64,000 nucleotides of DNA from Crossaster papposus (taxonomy: Eukaryota; Echinodermata; Asteroidea; Velatida; Solasteridae). Position 1 is the first letter of the stretch. Each line of letters opens with the position of its first letter. The stretch lies in NCBI GenBank assembly GCA_037893245.1, contig JBAIAA010000446.1, forward strand, positions 310,001-374,000. Reading direction: 5' to 3'. Positions 63,001-64,000 of the stretch are shown here, in pieces. A program made the translations under genes and the position numbers. The notes under the pieces were generated by a model. The model had not been told where the DNA came from. It saw only the letters and a program-made list of their open reading frames with translations, and made no database searches.

Positions 63001-64000
63001 AAAACTGAGTTAGAACCGTTTTCTTGTTAAAGTAAATTGCTCAACTTTGATGTTTCTAAAGACTCTTTTATGCTTTCTATATTTTTGTACACAATATGTC
63101 ATATCTAAGTGTTTGAAGTATTCTGTTTTAAAGTTGCACTTACACAAATAGTGGCACTTCTTCACGCGACTAACCTAAGTGTCTTCATGCCAGCAACACT
63201 CTACAAAACTGAAATTAAATTTACACTTGTATTCATTATGGAACATCACATGCTTGGCTCATAATTGAAAACACCTGCAGGTTTTCTCTGTTACAAAATA
63301 TGGTGGAAAGGTGACCTTTCGGGATTATAAGGGGGAGGGGGAGTTGCGAGTTGCACACGCATCCTCCTTAACCTAACGCGTGCTCCACAGTACGGACTTG
63401 TGAAAACCCTATCTCCTTATAGGGAAGTTCTATTTTTAACTTCAGAATTCCGTTTAGTATTTGCTTGTGCCGGACATGAGCATGCAAGTTCCTGGTGACA
63501 GATATTTCCACGTTAGCTCCAACTAACTTATTTTATGTTTGTCGTAAATGGTATGGAAAACCCAGCCTTCTATTTGTGTGGTTTTCCAGCAGACGATTTG
63601 CTTAGCGTTCTAACTATTCGAAGTGTCTGGATTGTTTATGGTCTTCTAGTTGACAACCGTAATTTTGACTATTTCTTTTCAATTGATTCCTGTTTACTTG
63701 CACAGTGCCGCGGGAAACCTTTTGTAAAATGCTTTCTCCCTTCTGATAATTTGTTTACACATCGGATTTTTGAAAACTCTCTCAGTCTAAAATTAATTTG
63801 CTGTAGTCATTTGCTATCTTGCCTGAAACTCTCTCAAATGTGAGTAGGTCTACGTTGATTGAAGAGTTCCATTTAATGTTGGTGGCTGAACTTAGAATTG
63901 AGTTTGATTGTATTTGTAGGTAAACCACCAACGCAGCAACCCAGTACTACCTGGAACTGGGGCGATGACTCTAACACATCTAACAGGGTGACCTTAGCGG
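51080..64000 (+). CDS. Gene E: MAM-domain receptor, 5' part (runs off window)
   Basis: Inferred exons are 51080-51158 (signal), 60909-61235, 61771-62036, 62873-62948 and 63920 to the window end, with phases 1,1,0,1 as in genes B and D. The start MKMGRALVALQPLLLLLVV is a clean signal peptide ending near RCEGDQ. MAM-a begins VLYHCTFETNEDC and ends RPFVDHTYG. In between is an extra stretch of about 70 residues, rich in His, Lys and Arg then acidic, absent from gene B. MAM-b has LTFFYHLWD, LKIFACEG, VWMKAEVRIKCNGTFR; MAM-c has IIFEGF and IAIDDVNV. All four MAM Cys are present. The last exon starts a Pro/Thr/Asn linker (GKPPTQQPSTTWNW). Transmembrane and tail exons should lie downstream. A micro-exon in the 9.75-kb first intron, as in gene B, cannot be excluded. 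Splice sites are good, except for the somewhat weak acceptor (CCTTCCCGAAG) of MAM-b. Confidence 0.8.
51319..51403. repeat. ~29-bp tandem repeat, about 3 copies
   Basis: Units of GTCGATTTGTTTT and GTCGATAGTTT alternate; a simple short array. Confidence 0.85.
54847..54952. mobile_element. Dispersed repeat copy 2 with hammerhead-like end
   Basis: The first 80 bp match 42440-42510. The segment 54926-54952 on the minus strand reads CTGAAGAA, then stem GATCTT-GTT-AAGATC, then GAAA. This resembles the CUGANGA / stem II / GAAA core of hammerhead ribozymes found in some retroelements, with one extra A before the stem. Stem III and the cleavage site are not evident. Confidence 0.45.
55301..55785. repeat. 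23-bp tandem repeat, about 20 copies, in gene E intron 1
   Basis: The unit contains CATTGTATTCATATGTCACATG. An early block has CACATGTC, a later block CATATGTC, and several copies lack the 8-bp CATATGTC segment. Because 23 is not a multiple of 3 and no unit makes a stop, all three forward frames are open; none is a gene. Confidence 0.95.
57814..57900. repeat. ~27-bp tandem repeat, about 3-4 copies
   Basis: Units like GATAAACAGGGGGTGTCAT with diverged copies. Confidence 0.75.
59076..59120. repeat. C5-T8-G12 homopolymer cluster
   Basis: Adjacent C, T and G runs followed by G-rich sequence. Confidence 0.85.
60655..60940 (+). repeat. 141-bp tandem duplication including the MAM-a exon acceptor of gene E
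   Basis: TTGCCAAACTGCATGAACGA recurs 141 bp apart (near 60678 and 60819), as does CCACAGTG..TGCACCTTCGAGAC. The first copy therefore holds a decoy acceptor and the first codons of the MAM-a exon (CTFET). It lacks about 11 bases after the acceptor (TGCTGTATCAC in the real exon), which breaks the frame, and it soon reaches a stop. Confidence 0.85.
62500..62516. repeat. Poly-T tract in gene E intron
   Basis: Seventeen consecutive T bases. Confidence 0.9.

Overview
The window looks like genomic DNA from an invertebrate animal, probably marine. It is AT-rich with long introns carrying GT..AG sites, AATAAA signals, tRNA-derived SINEs, MITE-like elements, minisatellites and G/C homopolymers. There is no bacterial gene packing. 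I cannot name the species; a deuterostome or lophotrochozoan would fit, but this is a guess.

The main content is a head-to-tail, plus-strand array of related single-pass membrane receptor genes. I rebuilt their exons from splice sites, reading-frame phase and protein similarity. Gene A (2-1096) is only the 3' end of an upstream gene and is not recognised. Gene B (9452-19917, 8 exons, 677 aa) has a signal peptide, one MAM domain, a linker, one transmembrane helix and a tyrosine-rich tail. Gene C (27277-33488) has a homologous transmembrane exon and a very large tail with 13 YxxPhi/YxxP sites. No convincing MAM domain precedes it, and a short-ectodomain model of 784 aa fits. Gene D (38892-47222, 8 exons, 655 aa) has the same layout as gene B, with a diverged MAM-like domain. 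Gene E (51080 to beyond 64000) has a signal peptide exon, three MAM exons with a large insertion, and the start of a linker exon; its transmembrane and tail exons lie outside the window.

Genes B and D share their intron phases almost exon for exon: signal (phase 1), MAM-a (1), MAM-b (0), MAM-c (1), linker(s) (1), transmembrane (2), then a single tail exon. Their tails share an acidic run followed by an ungapped block with a 14-3-3-like R[ST]xSLP site and a YESID tyrosine site exactly 13 residues after its first Arg. All three complete tails (B, C, D) carry a Y[FH]TL[DE]P motif. The sequence supports a tandem family of extracellular-ligand receptors whose tails would recruit SH2, SH3 and 14-3-3 proteins. 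The single-MAM plus transmembrane plus polytyrosine-tail layout matches no receptor family I can name.

Between and inside the genes lie three copies of a 176-bp MITE family, a long foldback element, a second TIR element with a nested hairpin, at least two SINE copies with a shared body, several tRNA-like SINE heads, and tandem repeats (26 bp x ~37, 23 bp x ~20, 126 bp x 4, 38 bp x ~10). Two small transmembrane ORFs (35291-35536 and about 36407-36663) lie between genes C and D. All exon calls are from reading the sequence and have no transcript support.
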